64,000 bases of DNA from Arcuatula senhousia (GCA_963971305.1 OZ020316.1:15270745-15334744), one strand, 5' to 3'. Counted from the first letter of the stretch, positions 36,632 through 47,840 are shown. Program-made: numbers and translations. The notes: generated by a model not told the origin, from the letters alone.

Positions 36632-37012
36632 ATGGGTCAAAGACAGAAATGGCCGGATTTCGTTTAAAAGGAAGTATATGAGCCACAGACCTGAAATCAT
36701 GCTGATGCTTCATACCGAATAGCTGAGATAAGTAGTTGCTGAGAAAGCTGTTACAAAAATTTTCTTTTATTGGACATTTATGTAAAAAATTAACTAAGTC
36801 GGTAAACAGGAAGTAGGTGAGTGACAGACCTGAAATCGAATCCCACCTTATGGGAGCCCATACTGATGCTGCATACTAAATATCAAGAGGCTGTGATAAG
36901 TAGTTGCTGAGAAAACGGTTACGAAAGTATATTCCCCTCCCGCCAGCCCGCCCGCCCGACATTCACCATTTTATAACCCGGATTTTCACTAATGAAATCC
37001 GGCCAAAAAATT
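36632..37012. mobile_element. Dispersed element with GGCCGGATTTC inverted ends, copy 1
   Basis: Starts AATGGGTCAAAGACAGAAAT then GGCCGGATTTCGTTT (36651) and ends AATGAAATCCGGCCA (36991-37005), an inverted repeat of about 15 bases. The interior holds GACAGACCTGAAATC, ACATTATGGGAGCCC-like words, GATGCTGCATACTAAATATC and a GCCCGCCCGACATTCACCAT stretch. The family is non-coding. Whether the inverted ends are transposon termini or a coincidence within a longer repeat is unsettled, since the family shares sequence upstream of the left end. Confidence 0.55.
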
Positions 37013-37225
37013 GTTTTAATCAATGGAGGATAACAAAATTTTGAAAATATTGGATCTTTTCCCATTACTTCTATATATCAATTTCCCGCCAAAAACGATA
37101 ATTTCAAAGTAAAGTAACCTGAAAAATCCACCAATGACCAATAAATATTTCAATGTGTCATGGTTTTACCATTCATTTATGCAAATTTGTAATGGAAAGT
37201 AAGATGGTTGACCAAAGTAACATAT

Positions 37226-37360
37226 CCCCTTAACACTGATGTTGCATACCAAATATCATATCAACACTGATGTTGCATACCAAATATCATGTTCATACTA
37301 ATGTTACATACCAAATATCATTTTCATACTGGTGTTTAATACCAAATATCAAGTCATATC
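37226..37360. repeat. Short 31-bp tandem repeat
   Basis: About four units of AACACTGATGTTGCATACCA followed by AATATCATATC, 31 bp long. The unit is the reverse complement of the minisatellite at 46264-46640 and also matches an internal segment of the flanking dispersed element. Confidence 0.75.
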
Positions 37361-37519
37361 GAACAAGGGGTTGCACTAAGTCATGCTAAGTATACCCACA
37401 CTCAACCATTCAGAAAACAGGAAGTAGATGACCAACTGACCTGGAAAGGGGAGGCACTGTACAACTCATCATGCTTAAGCTGTAATTTTCAATCCATTCT
37501 GTAGAAGCCAAGAAATCTG

Positions 37520-38345
37520 ACACGAAAAATGGGTCAAAGACAGAAATGGCCGGATTTCGTTTAGCAAGAAGCAGAGGTACCAATGGGGTATCCGAATATC
37601 AAAAGTCCGAAAGGGCAGAGACAAAACCAGCAAACACCAACAAGAACGGGACAAAAACAGACAACATGTAAAACATGGAAACACAAAACAACTGAATATC
37701 AATCAACAACGCGAACTCTAGTCGAAACCAGAGTGAACTCAGGTGCTCCGGAAGAGTAAGCAGTTCCTGCTTGCTATAGCACACCCTAAGAAATAGGTAA
37801 GCGACAGACCTGAAATCACATCCCACATTATGGGAGCCCATGTTGATGTTGCATACCAAATATCAAGAGGCTGTGATTAGTAGTTGCTAAGAAAACTGTT
37901 ACGAAAATTTTCTACTATTGGACATTATTGTCAAAAATTAACTAAGTCGGTAAACAGGAAGTGGATGAGGGAAAGACCTGAAATCGCATCCCACGTTATG
38001 GGATCTCACCCTGATACTGTATACCAAATATCAAATGGCTATGATAAATAGTTGCTGAGAAAACTGTTACGAAAATTTTCTACTATTGGACATTATTGTC
38101 AAAAATTAACTAAGTCGGTAAACAGGAAGTAGATGAGGGAAAGACCTGAAATCGCAACCCATGTTATGGGATCTCACCCTGATACTGTATACCAAATATC
38201 AAGATGCTATGATTAACAGTTGCTGAGAAAACTGTTACAAAAATTTCTTCCCCGCCCGCACGCCGCCCGCCCGCCGCCCGCCCGCCGCCCGACATTCACC
38301 ATTTTATAACCCTGAGTTTTCACTCCGTGAAATCCGGCCAAAAAT
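37520..38345. mobile_element. Dispersed element with GGCCGGATTTC inverted ends, copy 2 (enlarged)
   Basis: Starts AATGGGTCAAAGACAGAAAT and GGCCGGATTTCGTTTAGC (37547), ends GTGAAATCCGGCCA (38340). It is larger than copy 1 because it contains two or three tandem modules (AAAATTAACTAAGTCGGTAA at about 37932 and 38101) and a piece at 37565-37710 (GAGGTACCAATGGGGTATCC, ACAAGAACGGGACAAAAA) that also occurs at 44910-45050. A GC-rich (CCCGCCG)n tract precedes the right end. The minus frames at 37475-37859 are incidental. Confidence 0.55.
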
Positions 38346-38481
38346 TGTCTTTTTTTTACCCATAAAAAGTCTAAGTCGGCTCGGAAAACAGGAAGTAGAT
38401 GGTGGACTGATCTGGAAGGGGAGGCACGGTATAACTCATCATGTTGAAGCTGTGTACCAAATTTAAAACCAATCCATCAGT

Positions 38482-40057
38482 AAAGCCTTTGACAAAGTGC
38501 TTCATATTGGTATCATGTTAAAACAGTTAGAGGGAAATATTGATGTTTTTTCTATAGAATTGTATAGTTTGTATAACAATGACAGACTTTGTGTGAGGGT
38601 AGATAATGAAATAACTGATTTTTTTAGTTCAAAAGTTGGAGTCCGTCAAGGGGATGTTTTAAGTCCTTACCTGTTTAAATTTTTCATAAACGATTTGCCC
38701 AAAGCTTTAGAGGACAACTGTGACTGTTTACAATTAAATAATAAATGTGTACCTTGCCTTTTCTATGCGGATGATCTGGTGTTATTTTCAGATAATAAAA
38801 AAGGGTTACAAACCCAACTTAATATTTTATACCAATACTGTAATGACTGGTGTCTTGAAATAAACACAAAGAAAACACAAATTATAATCTTGAATAAAAA
38901 TGGGAGACTACTGTCAGATGAATTTAATATAGGTGCAAACAGAATAGAATGTGTGAAATTCTATAAATACTTAGGATTAGTTCTTACAAATACTGGAAAA
39001 TTTAATGCTGCTAAAAAAATCTATATGATAAAGGACTAAAGGCCTCTTTTAAATTTTACAAAAACATTAAATCATGTTCTCCATCTATTAAGACCTTACT
39101 TCATATATTCGATCACACCATCAAACCAAAAGCTTTATATGGCTGTGAAATATGGAGTATGTTAAATTTGACTCCAAAAAAGAAGAGCCATGCATGTTTT
39201 TGAAATTTTCAAAGATTGGGAACCTGATAAATTAAATCTTAAATTTTGCAAGTATATTCTTGGTGTCTCAAAAAATTGCCAAAATATTGGAGTTATATCA
39301 GAGCTAGGCAGATTTCCTTTATATATTAACATAGTACTAGTAATTCAAATGTTAATGTACATGTATTGGCACCGCCTTGAAAACTCCCCCACTGATCTCT
39401 CAAGTGATACTTATATTGAAAGCTCCTCTGATAAAGCTATGGCTTATCAATCATTGTATGCAAATATTAAGTTTTTTAGTGAAAAACTTGGGCCTAATTT
39501 AGCACTTTGTAAAAAACTCAGTAAAAATAAATTCAAAATTTTACTTAAAAAAATATCAAAACTGGTTTTTTAACATATTGGAGCCATCAAAGAGACTTAT
39601 TAAAAAGAGATGATCATTGTAAATTAATCAACTACTTTAAATTAAAACATGCTTTCACTTTTGAAGATTATCTCAATATTAAGAACAGAGATAAGAGAGT
39701 AATTTTAACTAGATTTAGAATAAGCAATGTCTCCGCATAGAGAGAGGCCGTTACGATCGAAGGATTGATGAACGTGGGAACAGTATTACACTGCCAAGAT
39801 CAGAGAGAACATGTCAGTTTTGCTCAATGAACTCGGTTGAAGACGAAGAACATTTTTTATTTAAATGTACCCTTTATAATAATCAAAGAAAAACCTTTCT
39901 GGATGAACTATTAAAAAAATACCCATATTTATTCCAAATATCTGATAGCAATCTGCTTATTTGTTTCATGTCAAACGATAGCCTTCATTTTAATTTTACA
40001 CTATGTGAATTGCTATCCTCATTTTATGCATTGAGAGCTAAATATTTGCTTAAGTGA
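38482..40057 (+). pseudogene. LINE reverse transcriptase, 5'-truncated and frameshifted
   Basis: Reading begins inside the RT domain at KAFDKVLH (38482), which corresponds to the catalytic block A. Then come VRQGDVLSPYLF and the catalytic FYADDLVLFS (YADD at about 38764-38775), followed by a YLGLVLTNTGKF block. An A-run near 39010-39022 breaks the frame. The continuation includes PKALYGCEIW, then a second frame (39190-39573) with KYILGVSKN and SELGRFPLYI. A further break near 39575 and a stop near 39738 separate the tail (39827-40057), which keeps part of the Cys/His cluster (EDEEHFLFKC). The endonuclease is absent. Clearly inactive; same broad group as the LINE at 47.8-51.6 kb but a different subfamily. 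Confidence 0.85.
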
Positions 40058-40471
40058 AACTTATTTAAAAAAAAACAAAAAAAACTTAGTTTTCACCAGT
40101 TCTTTGTCGCATTTTTTATACATGAATTGTTTTTTCTTTATCTTGGCAATTAGAGTTATCCTTCTTTCCATATAGATAGATATAAATAAAAGTTGTACTG
40201 TTAAATCAATCATCCTTAATCAGAACGATAAATCGCTGACAGGGGCGGATCCAGAGGTCTGTGAAAGGGGGGGGGTCGTAATTGCTTAAAGAAAAAAAGA
40301 CTTCTGACTTGTCATAAATTAGGAAAAATCGGAAGGAAACGTACTGTAAAGGGTATCAATTCATAATTTGTATTCAAGTCTTCATTTTTGATACGTATTG
40401 GAAAGGAAACAAATACTTTGCAATGAATTTTATTTACAAAGATTTACCCAAAGGCTAACGTACATGTAATA
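40058..40471. other. LINE 3' flank and repeat piece
   Basis: Probably contains the LINE 3' untranslated region, ending near an ATAAATAAAAGTTGTAC stretch at about 40180. A GGGGCGGATCCAGAGG segment with a G-run near 40243-40275 is a common dispersed piece. No gene. Confidence 0.45.
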
Positions 40472-40475
40472 TAAT

Positions 40476-41011
40476 TGTAACAGGAGGGTCGGATGCGCCA
40501 CACCAGGTATGCTACATCGTTCCCTCGTGTCCGGCGAACTGTCGTGTACGGTTCGTCCACAGGGATTGAGCTTAGGCAGTAGGAAATTTTATTATGAAAA
40601 GACAAAAACTATTACATATTGTTAATTTAACAATGTAGCCAAAATTCATAATTTAAAATCAAAGAATGCCATGCCACTCGATAACTTTCGAGAAAATCTG
40701 ACACCCGTTGAAGGCCAAAAGATCGGGATTAGTTATCCCATGGTTCAATTCGAACCCAGTACAAAATAAAAATTTAACAATTCAATAGTTCATAAGTAGA
40801 TTTCTTCATGGTATGTAAGTTCCAAAAATACAGCAAAGTTCATCACATGCACTATCTTCACGGTTGGTAGTTATCCTCAAATTAAAGTCAAATAATGTTT
40901 AAATGTCTTTATAATCCTTCCTCGTAGTCGTATTCCACGGAAACGTTGATATATCACAAAAGTCTCTGGTTCAAGGGAGATCATCACTAAGATTATTTCA
41001 TCCCCGTTACA
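40476..41011 (-). repeat. LTR (3' LTR in the minus-strand reading)
   Basis: 536 bp, apparently identical to 42016-42551. Contains CCCATGGTTCAATTCGAACC, a palindrome-like stretch that superficially recalls a tRNA T-arm but has no tRNA around it. Confidence 0.88.
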
Positions 41012-42015
41012 TTCCTCCCCTCTTAAGACTGAAATTGCTGAACGAAGTGAAGCGGATTCAATGAAGTCCTCAATGAAATAATCTTTGTGCATCCTCTTTA
41101 TCGTGAATGATCATTTCCACAGTTCTTAAGACTGGAAACTAACATCAGCCATACATAACACAATAGCAAAGGCTTTTTCAACCTTATCAGTGTTAGTTAC
41201 ATGTAGAACTCAGCAACAGTGCTGGAAGCAGAAAGCAGACTAAACAGACATTAAGCATTTTGTCATAATGAATAGAATATTTACATAAAGCTTAGACTGT
41301 AGTTTGATATAAACAGGTGTGTAAAATATTTGACATAGCCAGTAGGCAGCGATACTAATATTCTCAACTCCTATAAACTTAAAAAGCTAAACTATGCAAA
41401 TATCTCATAAAATTTAATGTACAATGATACAATCCACATAGATAATGAGACACCCTTAGTCTCTTACTACAACATAGTACGTTGTCTAGATAAGATAGCC
41501 CTACTAATCTTTTCGGAAGTATCTTCTAACCTCTAGCAACTATACCCATTCTCATCAACCATATGAGAATAACCACATCTTGTGTACCGCACTTGTACCA
41601 TAACATAAACTGCAAATGATAATGCAAAAATGCATTTAACCAGTGTACAATGTGTATGCAATATGAAAATTCCAATTCAAAAATGAGTTTCTTCTATAAC
41701 TTACTGCTCAATGATCATAACAATAAAAATAATGATTATTCTGAAAAATCTATTTTTAATGAAAGTATAAATTAAAAATGGAAATATCTGATAATTCGAC
41801 TTAAGCAGTTATAGAATCTGAACATCAAATCTAACATACATAAAATACTAACATATCTACAAGTGATCACATAAGAATACAAAGCGCTATCAAATCTGAA
41901 AAATATAGATTGCCAAAATTTGATGCCTGTGCACAGGTTCACCATGTTGCTTCACATCTTGGAGTACTACCAAACTACCAAGTTTCATCTCAATCCCCAC
42001 AATGGCCACCAAAAA

Positions 42016-42551
42016 TGTAACAGGAGGGTCGGATGCGCCACACCAGGTATGCTACATCGTTCCCTCGTGTCCGGCGAACTGTCGTGTACGGTTCGTCCAC
42101 AGGGATTGAGCTTAGGCAGTAGGAAATTTTATTATGAAAAGACAAAAACTATTACATATTGTTAATTTAACAATGTAGCCAAAATTCATAATTTAAAATC
42201 AAAGAATGCCATGCCACTCGATAACTTTCGAGAAAATCTGACACCCGTTGAAGGCCAAAAGATCGGGATTAGTTATCCCATGGTTCAATTCGAACCCAGT
42301 ACAAAATAAAAATTTAACAATTCAATAGTTCATAAGTAGATTTCTTCATGGTATGTAAGTTCCAAAAATACAGCAAAGTTCATCACATGCACTATCTTCA
42401 CGGTTGGTAGTTATCCTCAAATTAAAGTCAAATAATGTTTAAATGTCTTTATAATCCTTCCTCGTAGTCGTATTCCACGGAAACGTTGATATATCACAAA
42501 AGTCTCTGGTTCAAGGGAGATCATCACTAAGATTATTTCATCCCCGTTACA
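42016..42551 (-). repeat. LTR (5' LTR in the minus-strand reading)
   Basis: 536 bp, same sequence as the partner LTR. The inferred promoter and transcription start would lie here for minus-strand transcription; no TATA box was pinned down. Confidence 0.88.
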
Positions 42552-42555
42552 TAAT

Positions 42556-43994
42556 CAATGGTTTGAGAGTGCCGCAAAATAGGGTCGTTATTATTCGGAC
42601 TGAAATGTTAATTGTCACAACAGGTACATATATGTTAAAATAAAAGAAGTAACATTAAAATGCTTCATTTGGTCTAGTTTTTGATCATTTTAGCTCAAAT
42701 TTGTCTTTCTAAATCCACCTCTGAACTACTATTTAGGTCTAAAAAGTAAACATATATTTATAATCAGAGGAGTTTTAATGTGGCCAAGATGAGAAAATAA
42801 TTACTAAATATTTATTGTTATCTCAGGGCCAAGACATAGTTTACCGCATGTATCGTCCCATGGTATATAACTGTAGTTTTATTGATTCAAATGAATCATA
42901 AAAAGCACACCCCCTTTACCTGGGATTTTAAGAAGGAATAGTAAAAGGAACACAATATACACGAAAACAGAAATAATTATATCAATATCAGTTCAAACAA
43001 TATGCAATAATATATCATCTTTGAAAAATACTTTTAATGCTTTTTAGACTTTCAAGAAAGTTGTTTTATATCCCCACGACAGACACATCGATATCTCTCT
43101 AAATTTGTCCTGTTGCTTTTAATAACAATTAACTTTAAAACAAACAACCAAAAATGAACAAACAGCAAAATTTTCATTGAATTAATATACGTACATCGAG
43201 AAAGAAATTTAGCCGAGTATCCTTGGATATGGGTTTACCCATATCCTTTCTTGTATCCTTATATTTCAGGTGTGCTGAAAGGACATTGAAGCTATACAAT
43301 ACAACATGAGAGGATGAAAGTCAACAACAGAAAGACACTTTGACATCTCTACTCATTGAATATAATTCATGGACAGAAAAAAAAACTTCTACAGAAATAA
43401 ATGAAGGCTTGTGGATAATTAGATTTTAATGTCAACAGTTGTTTTGTATTTTTTTTATCTATCAGATTACTTATATGTCCATCAAACAAATTTGGTAGGT
43501 ATATAGGAATTACACTGTCTGTCTCAGCTCACATATTTCATAAGTGCAAATTCAACTAAACTGCTTGATGGATCTGAATGAAACTTCTCATGAGGAAAGT
43601 ACATACACTGTCATAATAGATCAGGCGAAAAAAAAGCACCGTATGTGTGTACTGGCTTTATGCCTGATAAAATAGGTAAGGTAGGCAGGCATTTTTTTTA
43701 ATGTATTTTTTTTTACCTTGGCTGAATGGGGAGTAAATATAAGTTAAGTTTTATGATGCTTAAACAAAAACGGCTATAAAAAGGCTAGGTTTGGCATGAA
43801 AAACTAGGGTAGGCAGAAAACCAGATTTACACATATATTTTTTTTTATTTGGCCTCGAATACAACATATTCATTTCTCTTTGACTTTTTTTATGGAAAAT
43901 AATAGGATTAATTGGGTTTTTTTTTCAATAAAAAAAGGGGATTTCCTTAGTGAGATTGCTTGCAGTGCTAGTAATATATTGATGAAAACATTGT
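42556..43994. other. AT-rich DNA without a supported gene
   Basis: No array or credible frame. CCCATATCC-type words near 43228-43250 form a small GGATATGGG/CCCATATCC inverted repeat. Confidence 0.45.
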
Positions 43995-45442
43995 GATTTT
44001 TATGGAACGCCATAGGTGCCTTATGATGATGTGTTTCATTATGTGATGATACTTCTTCATTATGTGATGATACTTTGTCATTATGTGATGGTACTTCTTC
44101 ATTATGTGGTGATACTTCTTCATTATGTGGTGATACTTTGTCATTATGTGATGATACTTCTTCATTATGTGGTGATACTTTGTCATTATGTGATGATACT
44201 TCTTCATTATGTGGTGATACTTTGTCATTATGTTATGATACTTCTTCATTATGTGATGATACTTTGTCATTATGTGATGGTACTTCTTCATTATGTGATG
44301 ATACTTTGTCATTATGTGATGATACTTCTTCATTATGTGATGATACTTTGTCTTTATGAGATCAAAATTTATTATTATGAACAGCGCTAAAAAAAATATT
44401 CTTTTCTTATGACAAATATTTTGTTCGACGCGTAGTTTTTATGTGTTAGCCCCCCCCCCCCCAAAAAAAAAAAAGTTTCCAAATGGTCGGTTTCTCGAAT
44501 TTGAAATCCATAACCAATACATAACTTATTATGTATTAAAACTTTGTAAACAACATTTTTCTTCTTTAGTGGTTTATTACTCAGTTTTTTAACAAGTGTT
44601 GATAGACGCGACCTCTAGTGATTGATTGTATTTTTTTCTGAAAGACGCTAAAACCCGAACAGTTTAAAACATAGATTTAAATCCCGAGCTAAAAATAAAG
44701 AACTAAAAAAAACATGTTAATGAACCTTTAAGTAAAACCGCATAAAAGAAGAAAAATGTTGTTTACAAAGTTTTAATATATAATAAATCCGATATTGGTT
44801 ATTGATTTGAAATTCGAAATTTGTTATTCGGAATATAGCTATTTATAAAAAAAAAACTAGTCTCTTTCCATGAAAGTCAGGGCTGACTATTGCATAATCT
44901 GACACAAAGAAGCAGAGGTACCAATGGGGTATCCGAATGTCAAAAGTCCGAGAGGGCAGAGACAAAACCAGTAAACACTAACAAGAACGGGACAAAAAAC
45001 AGACACCATGTAAAACATTGAAACACAAAATAACTGAATATCAAACTGACCTTTTGGAAACGATTTTTTTCTGGGTGGGGGATACACAGAAAAACTACCC
45101 GTTGAACAAAATAAATAATTACTATTATTTTCAGCGCTGTTCATAATAATAAACTTTGATCTCATAAAGACAAAGTATCATCACATAATGACAAAGTATC
45201 ATCACATAATGAAGAAGTATCATCACATAATGACAAAGTATCATCACATAATGACAAAGTATCATCACATAATGAAGAAGTACCATCACATAATGACAAA
45301 GTATCACCACATAATGAAGAAGTATCATCACATAATGACAAAGTACCATCACATAATGACAAAGTACCATCATATAATGACAAAGTATCATCACATAATG
45401 AAACTCAACATCATAAGGCAGCTATGGCGTTCCATAGATTTT
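43995..45442. mobile_element. Foldback element ending in TATGGAACGCC with 21-bp minisatellite arms
   Basis: The element spans 44001-45436 between direct copies of GATTTT (43995-44000 and 45437-45442). Both ends read TATGGAACGCCATAG from outside, followed by a TGCCTTATGATG stretch. The arms are about 400 and 310 bases and are largely a 21-bp repeat, TCATTATGTGATGATACTTCT, about 15 units at the left (44033-44350) and 11 inverted units at the right (45171-45405). Inside the arrays AGATCAAA...ATTATTATGAACAGCGCT is also inverted. The centre contains a second inverted pair (44495-44571 and 44743-44820), a C14-A12 run near 44449-44474 and a dispersed piece at 44910-45050. Frames across the arrays (HYVMILL, YHHIMKK) are repeat artefacts. 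Confidence 0.85.
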
Positions 45443-45528
45443 GGTGGTGAATCTTTATTATAATAAAAGTTATTGAACATTGGAAAAAAATTATAACGTG
45501 TTACCTTATTAACTAAGATTTAGTGTAA

Positions 45529-45812
45529 TCACAGGGACTTGCTCCCCTCTATCAATATTTTGTTAGAGTCAATGTGCGGTACGAACAAAACACAAGGGAG
45601 ATACTACTTTCACCACCCCCCCTTTTCTTCAAGTCGATTTTCTTTTATTAAATCATTGATCTTTTTCTATATAATTCGTTTCAGGGATGATTTTCCTTTC
45701 CAAAACCCCCAAATATGTCTTCATTTATTGCTTTTCGGCCTTATGTTTTTTTTTTTTCGTACCGCACATTGATTCTAACAAAATATTGATAGAGGTGAGC
45801 AAGTCCATGTGA
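45529..45812. mobile_element. 284-bp MITE with 5-bp target duplication
   Basis: Inverted ends of about 57 bp begin TCACA(G/T)GGACTTGCTC and continue through CTCTATCAATATTTTGTTAG to GTGCGGTACGAA, with only a few mismatches. Direct TGTAA copies flank it (45524-45528 and 45813-45817). The interior is unrelated and non-coding; the frame at 45539-45772 is incidental. Confidence 0.82.
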
Positions 45813-46263
45813 TGTAATGGACACCATTATCACACAATTTTCAAAATTTGTTCCCAAAATTAAACATATTAACATAATTTCAAAATAATTAGATTATTTT
45901 TTAAAAGATGGTCTTTATTTGTGAACAGGACTTAAATTAATTCTTTAATTTTTCTGTGATAAAAGAGGAAATTTTAACACCCCTGTTAAAAAAGAAGCAG
46001 GCCTATGATTTCATTATTATTCGTGGGGTATCAGTTGGCATGGTTTTTCTTGGGTGTGTTAACCATGTAAATAAGAGTCCAATCAAGTGTTATTTTTGCA
46101 ATGATTACATTAGACAACATTTGCAAACCATGAAATAAAAAATCCAAGGAAATGTCTTTTTTGTTAATACCACATAATTGATACCAACAAAAATAAATGA
46201 ATCCACAGTATATCCATCTATCTCTTTTATAAGTCTATTTTTTCACCATCTATTATTCCAAAT
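45813..46263. other. AT-rich DNA without a gene
   Basis: Only a small dispersed word (ACCAACAAAAATAAATGAAT at about 46187) shared with 15716-15735 was noted. Confidence 0.4.
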
Positions 46264-46640
46264 GACTTGATTTTAGGTATGCAACATCTGTATGAATTTG
46301 ATATTTGGTATGCAGCATCAGTATGAATTAGATATTTGGTTTGCAACATCTGTATGAATTTGATATTTGGTATGCAGCATCAGAATGAATTTGATATTTG
46401 GTATGCAGCATCAGTATGAATTCGATATTTGGTTTGCAACATCTGTATGAATTTGATATTTGGTATGCAGCATCAGAATGAATTTGATATTTGGTTTGCA
46501 GCATCAGTATGAATTTGATAATTGGATTGCAACATCTGTATGAATTTGATATTTGGTATGCAGCATCAGAATGAATTTGATATTTGGTATGCAGGATCAG
46601 AATGAATTTGATATTTGGTATGCAACAGCTGTATGAATTT
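46264..46640. repeat. 31-bp minisatellite, about 12 units
   Basis: Unit TATGCAGCATCAGAATGAAT followed by TTGATATTTGG. Two unit types, GCAACATCTGTATG and GCAGCATCAGAATG, are interspersed, hinting at two- and three-unit higher-order blocks. The reverse complement of the unit occurs inside the dispersed elements at 36.6-38.3 kb and in the short array at 37226-37360. Confidence 0.92.
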
Positions 46641-47775
46641 GTCATCTCTTTTGTTTGTTTGTTTGTTGTCTATTTTTGTCATTTAAAATTAATTTTGAAA
46701 CTATTAAAACTACTAGTATAGGAAAACTTTCTGTCACAAAATTCATGTAGTGCTTCAGATTCAGATTTACCAAAATCATTTCTCCATTTTCATAAAATTT
46801 ATAGATAATGTATGACACGATTTTCATGAGTATTTTACTTAGGGTTATGCCCCTTTGACCATTGTAAGTAACGAGAAAGGGAAATAAATTTCATGTAGCC
46901 TAATAAAGGTAATAACAAAACTACCGAACTTGAATGATCAATCTAAATAAAACATAAAACACATGTTCCAGTTGGGAAACATGGGAAACTTATTTTATTG
47001 TTTTACCTTTCAACCTTTAGTTCAGTAAGCGATATTTGACAATAGATATACTAAAGATGTTAAAATAGATTTAGTTCTTTCATATCGCAATAATAAAAGG
47101 CCTAGATAAATAAAATTTGGTATGCAGACCCCTTAATAAAAGATATCATTATCTGATGATGACTTGATAGGATGGTGGATGGTTTTTTTGGTGCCTTCAT
47201 ATCTGAAGAACTACAGGTCTGTTGTGAATAAAGGTAATAACAAAACTACCGAACTTGAATGATCAATCTCATAGTCCAGAGAAAATGACAAAAACGAATC
47301 AGTCATACCGGAGAACTGGTGGATCGCAATGGTCCTGACTTGGTACAGGCATTTCAAACGAAATGGTGGGGTGAATGAAACTTGCTATGCAGACTGTTCA
47401 GTAAGGTTGCACAAGATTATTTCACCTTGAATGAAACTTAAAATGCAGATATTCTATGTAGAGTATCATTATTTCTAGAATTGTCAACCACTACATGTTT
47501 TTCTTCATTAAGTGTAGCTGTCATTGTGCTCTACATCAATTGTTTTTGTCTTGCCTGAAAAGACAAACAGATATAGGCTATGTTTTACCAGGAAGGGCAT
47601 CAGTGTCATCAATGGTAATGAAAGCTCAACAATACACCTTTCCACTATTTGCTGCTATGCCCCTCCCACTGATAAGGATGCATAGCAACACAGCATCCTC
47701 GGACAAGCTAATCAACAAAATGGCCGCTGCTATAGATAGTGATAAGGAGAAATAGAAATTGATCATGATTTAAAA
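46641..47775. other. Dispersed repeat pieces, no supported gene
   Basis: A 43-bp word starting AATAAAGGTAATAACAAAAC occurs at 46902-46944 and 47227-47269. About 47255-47370 matches 28640-28750. An 86-residue plus frame (47495-47755) has no recognisable domain; it ends directly before the LINE and could be chance. Confidence 0.45.
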
Positions 47776-47840
47776 CATATTTTACAGTCTTACATGTACA
47801 TATACCAAGGGTATATGTACATGTAAGACTGTAAAATATG
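47776..47840. repeat. Perfect 31-bp hairpin at a LINE 5' junction
   Basis: 47776-47806 and 47810-47840 are exact inverted copies (left arm begins CATATTTTACAGTCTTACAT) separated by AAG. The right arm is continuous with the LINE reading frame, whose recognisable protein (KYDSLRWNEEC) starts at about the right arm edge. The hairpin therefore sits exactly at the 5' truncation point. Confidence 0.95.

Larger units (their letters stand above)
40472..42555 (-). mobile_element. Non-autonomous LTR retrotransposon with identical LTRs
   Basis: Two direct repeats of 536 bp (40476-41011 and 42016-42551) look identical base for base. On the plus strand each starts TGTAACAGGAGGGTCGG and ends CATCCCCGTTACA, giving TG...CA termini with TGTAAC/GTTACA inverted ends. 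TAAT flanks both sides (40472-40475 and 42552-42555), a 4-bp target duplication. Read on the minus strand, a purine tract AAGAGGGGAGGAA lies directly before the 3' LTR (41012-41024), and TGGTGGCCATTGTGGGG follows the 5' LTR after a few T, a plausible primer binding site. The interior (about 1 kb) has no gag or pol; a 71-residue minus frame (41092-40877) runs from the interior into the LTR and is not recognisable. Resembles large TRIM-type elements; recent insertion. Confidence 0.88.

Noticed and set aside
40738..40765. tRNA-like GGTTCAATTCGAACC stretch in the LTR
   Set aside because: No acceptor, D-arm or anticodon arm can be built around it, and the first box of a tRNA promoter is absent.
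42001..42015. Naming the primer tRNA of the LTR element
   Set aside because: TGGTGGCC is compatible with a tRNA 3' end, but the host tRNA set is needed to choose one.
43968..44390. Histidine- and methionine-rich repeat frames (KYHHIMK, HYVMILL)
   Set aside because: Pure products of the 21-bp minisatellite in the foldback arms, open in all frames.
47495..47755. 86-residue frame before the LINE as a host exon
   Set aside because: No domain, splice-site evidence or homology can be argued, and dispersed repeats lie directly upstream.
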